Below are positions 6,614-7,531 of a DNA stretch of 7,531 nt, piece after piece (the stretch's first letter is position 1; each line of letters opens with the position of its first letter). Made by a program: the position numbers and the translations under genes. The notes under the pieces were generated by a model. It was given only the letters and a program-made list of their open reading frames with translations. It did no database searches and was not told the origin of the DNA. The stretch is taken from the NCBI GenBank assembly GCA_963522035.1, contig CAUQYP010000230.1, positions 1 through 7,531 on the forward strand, read 5' to 3'. This DNA is from Noviherbaspirillum_A sp963522035 (GTDB taxonomy: Bacteria > Pseudomonadota > Gammaproteobacteria > Burkholderiales > Burkholderiaceae_D).

Positions 6614-6619
6614 TCTGCC

Positions 6620-7042
6620 ATGCCGCAACTTAATGCCTATATCACTTTCAACGGACAATGCGCCGAAGCCATGCAGTTTTATGCAAGCGCGCTGGACGGC
6701 AAGCTGGAGGTAATGATGAAAAATTCCCAGTCGCCGATGGCAGCGCAGTTGCCGCCCGGCAGCGACGACCTGGTCATGCATGCGATGCTGGCGCTGGATC
6801 AGGGTGTGCTGATGGCGAGCGACGCCATGCCCGGCTGCATGCCTTATGAAGGGATGAAAGGCTTCGCGCTGGCGCTGACGTATGAAGACGCAACGCAGGC
6901 GCGCGACATATTTGCCAGGCTGGCTGAAGGCGGCACGATCCAGATGCCTATGGAAAGTACGTTCTGGGCAGACGCATTCGGGATGCTGGCAGACCGTTAC
7001 GGCACGCCGTGGATCGTCAATGGTGGGATGAAGGAAGTCTGA
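6620..7042 (+). CDS. VOC/glyoxalase-superfamily protein, PhnB-like
   Basis: This 140-residue cytoplasmic protein belongs to the vicinal oxygen chelate fold, PhnB-like (also named 3-demethylubiquinone-9 3-methyltransferase-like) group. Signature features are AYITFNGQCAEAMQFYASAL (6-25), VMHAMLALDQGVLMASD (52-68, with a possible metal-ligand His54), LFARLAEGG-like FARLAEGG, and the closing FWADAFGMLADRYGTPWIVN. Length is normal for a single two-module VOC protein. No specific substrate is known for this group, and I do not assign one. It has a good Shine-Dalgarno and a short leader. It is divergent from the TetR gene and could share its operator region. Base composition looks somewhat less GC-rich than the nic genes. 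A functional link to nicotinate breakdown is not supported by the sequence. Confidence 0.9.
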   Translation: MPQLNAYITFNGQCAEAMQFYASALDGKLEVMMKNSQSPMAAQLPPGSDDLVMHAMLALDQGVLMASDAMPGCMPYEGMKGFALALTYEDATQARDIFARLAEGGTIQMPMESTFWADAFGMLADRYGTPWIVNGGMKEV

Positions 7043-7049
7043 TACGGCG

Positions 7050-7079
7050 TCCCGGCCGGGCAATCAATGCCGGCCGGGA
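7050..7079. terminator. Strong hairpin between convergent VOC and DUF3072 genes
   Basis: TCCCGGCCGG (7050-7059) and CCGGCCGGGA (7070-7079) form a perfect 10-bp GC-rich stem with a 10-nt loop, in the 51-bp gap between two converging genes. It starts 8 nt after the VOC stop codon and could serve both strands. No T-run follows on either side, so it may act as a transcript-end stabiliser or a non-canonical terminator. Confidence 0.6.
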
Positions 7080-7093
7080 GCGGGCGACGCGGC

Positions 7094-7312
7094 TTAATCC
7101 TTGCCGCGGCCTGTTTTCTGCTGCAGCGCATCGATTCTCTGCGCCGCCTCGGCCTTGGTCAGTTCTTCCGGGGCGTCCTCGCCGGCTTCCTCGGACAGCG
7201 TCTTCAGATAGGATTTCTGGGCGCCGGTCATCGGCTCGTCGCCGGTGGTCCAGTCCTTGGGATCCTTCACCATATTGCTATGCTCGGCCTGGTCCTGGGT
7301 ATGCTTGTCCAT
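7094..7312 (-). CDS. DUF3072 domain-containing small protein
   Basis: This 72-residue acidic, soluble protein has no membrane segment. The family hallmark is visible as DPKDWTTGDEPMTGAQ (17-32) followed by SYLKTLSEEAGE and LTKAEAAQRIDALQ, matching DUF3072 proteins as I remember them. The last part looks like a short helical module. Function is unknown. The start is well supported: the minus strand reads GAAGGAG 5 nt before the ATG at 7312. It is probably monocistronic, converging on the VOC gene. An inverted repeat (TACA-G-TGTA) lies about 30 bp upstream of the start. Confidence 0.88.
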   Translation of the reverse strand: MDKHTQDQAEHSNMVKDPKDWTTGDEPMTGAQKSYLKTLSEEAGEDAPEELTKAEAAQRIDALQQKTGRGKD

Positions 7313-7317
7313 CTGGG

Positions 7318-7324
7318 CTCCTTC
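7318..7324 (-). promoter_or_regulatory. Ribosome binding site of the DUF3072 gene
   Basis: The minus strand reads GAAGGAG with a 5-nt spacer to the ATG at 7312, the strongest Shine-Dalgarno in the window. It implies good translation of this small protein. Confidence 0.8.
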
Positions 7325-7342
7325 AATTTAACTGTGTTTATG

Positions 7343-7351
7343 TACAGTGTA
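7343..7351. promoter_or_regulatory. Inverted repeat in the DUF3072 promoter region
   Basis: TACA-G-TGTA is a 9-bp perfect palindrome, embedded in TGTACAGTGTAT. It shares TGnACAGTGT with the TetR autoregulatory site at 6469-6481. It may be an operator, or it may simply contain the -10 box (TACACT on the minus strand). A TTGAAC at 7373-7378 is a possible -35 but the spacing of 21 bp is poor. Confidence 0.35.
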
Positions 7352-7460
7352 TGAGGGGACATACCGGCAGAAGTTCAAATCTTGCATGATTATTTTGCAT
7401 CTACAGTAATTTCATGCTGACTTGCCCGGCCTGTAAGCAATATTGCTCCGCGCAGCGACA

Positions 7461-7490
7461 GTTGCCGTTGCAGTTGCAGTTGCAGTTGCT
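7461..7490. repeat. Hexamer tandem repeat, five units
   Basis: The units are GTTGCC, GTTGCA, GTTGCA, GTTGCA and GTTGCT, so three are perfect and two differ at the last base. It lies in the gene-free right end (7325-7531). In that stretch I see no supported gene: a frame from the ATG at 7414 stays open to the edge and reads the repeat as Gln-Leu, and the minus strand reads Asn-Cys, but neither has a Shine-Dalgarno or recognisable sequence. Slippage-prone intergenic repeat is the simplest reading. Confidence 0.7.
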
Positions 7491-7531
7491 TTTGACGCTG
7501 CCCTTGACGTGGATCCCCGTTAGACGGCGAC

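Noticed and set aside
7414..7531. A new gene starting at ATG 7414 with a CPAC...YC pattern, or a Cys-rich minus-strand frame
   Set aside because: No ribosome binding site, no recognisable family, and most of the frame is the hexamer repeat. Too short to judge before the edge.
1..7531. CRISPR array, insertion sequence, tRNA/rRNA or defence system
   Set aside because: I saw no spaced repeats of CRISPR type, no transposase-like protein or long terminal inverted repeats, and no tRNA- or rRNA-like stretches.

Overview
The window is high-GC bacterial DNA whose protein families and codon choice best fit a betaproteobacterium of the order Burkholderiales; this is inferred from similarity recalled from memory, not from a search. 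Its core is part of an aerobic nicotinate (N-heterocycle) degradation locus. The flanking genes are ordinary accessory or stress-type genes.

Layout. Positions 1-3234 hold a leftward operon of three genes. The first is a NicC-type 6-hydroxynicotinate 3-monooxygenase (2089-3234), with every catalytic residue I can recall for the family in place. The second is a NicA-type [2Fe-2S] hydroxylase small subunit (1575-2057). The third overlaps it by 4 nt and is a partial gene (1-1578) for a relative of the molybdopterin-binding large subunit that runs off the left edge. A 289-bp control region (3235-3523) carries divergent promoters and repeated GTGTAC-type sites. Rightward from it, positions 3524-5782 encode a complete 752-residue molybdopterin-binding large subunit with all expected motifs. 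A convergent TetR-family repressor gene follows (5826-6458, minus). Next come a VOC/PhnB-like protein gene (6620-7042, plus), a small DUF3072 gene (7094-7312, minus) and a non-coding right end with a hexamer tandem repeat.

How the genes work together. The small subunit plus a molybdenum large subunit should hydroxylate nicotinate to 6-hydroxynicotinate. NicC then converts that, with loss of CO2, to 2,5-dihydroxypyridine. Later pathway genes (nicX, nicD, nicE, nicF), a transporter and a MarR-type NicR are not in the window. The TetR gene and the nic divergent promoter share GTGTAC-containing sites, so TetR may be the local regulator.

Most unusual feature. The large-subunit relative in the nicC-nicA operon lacks the first ~205 residues of the family and has lost every molybdenum-cofactor motif and the catalytic glutamate. 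Yet it is open for at least 526 codons and translationally coupled to nicA. It looks like a maintained pseudoenzyme partner of the complete paralogue across the divergent promoter. The part beyond the left edge, where NicB-type proteins carry cytochrome c domains, would be informative.
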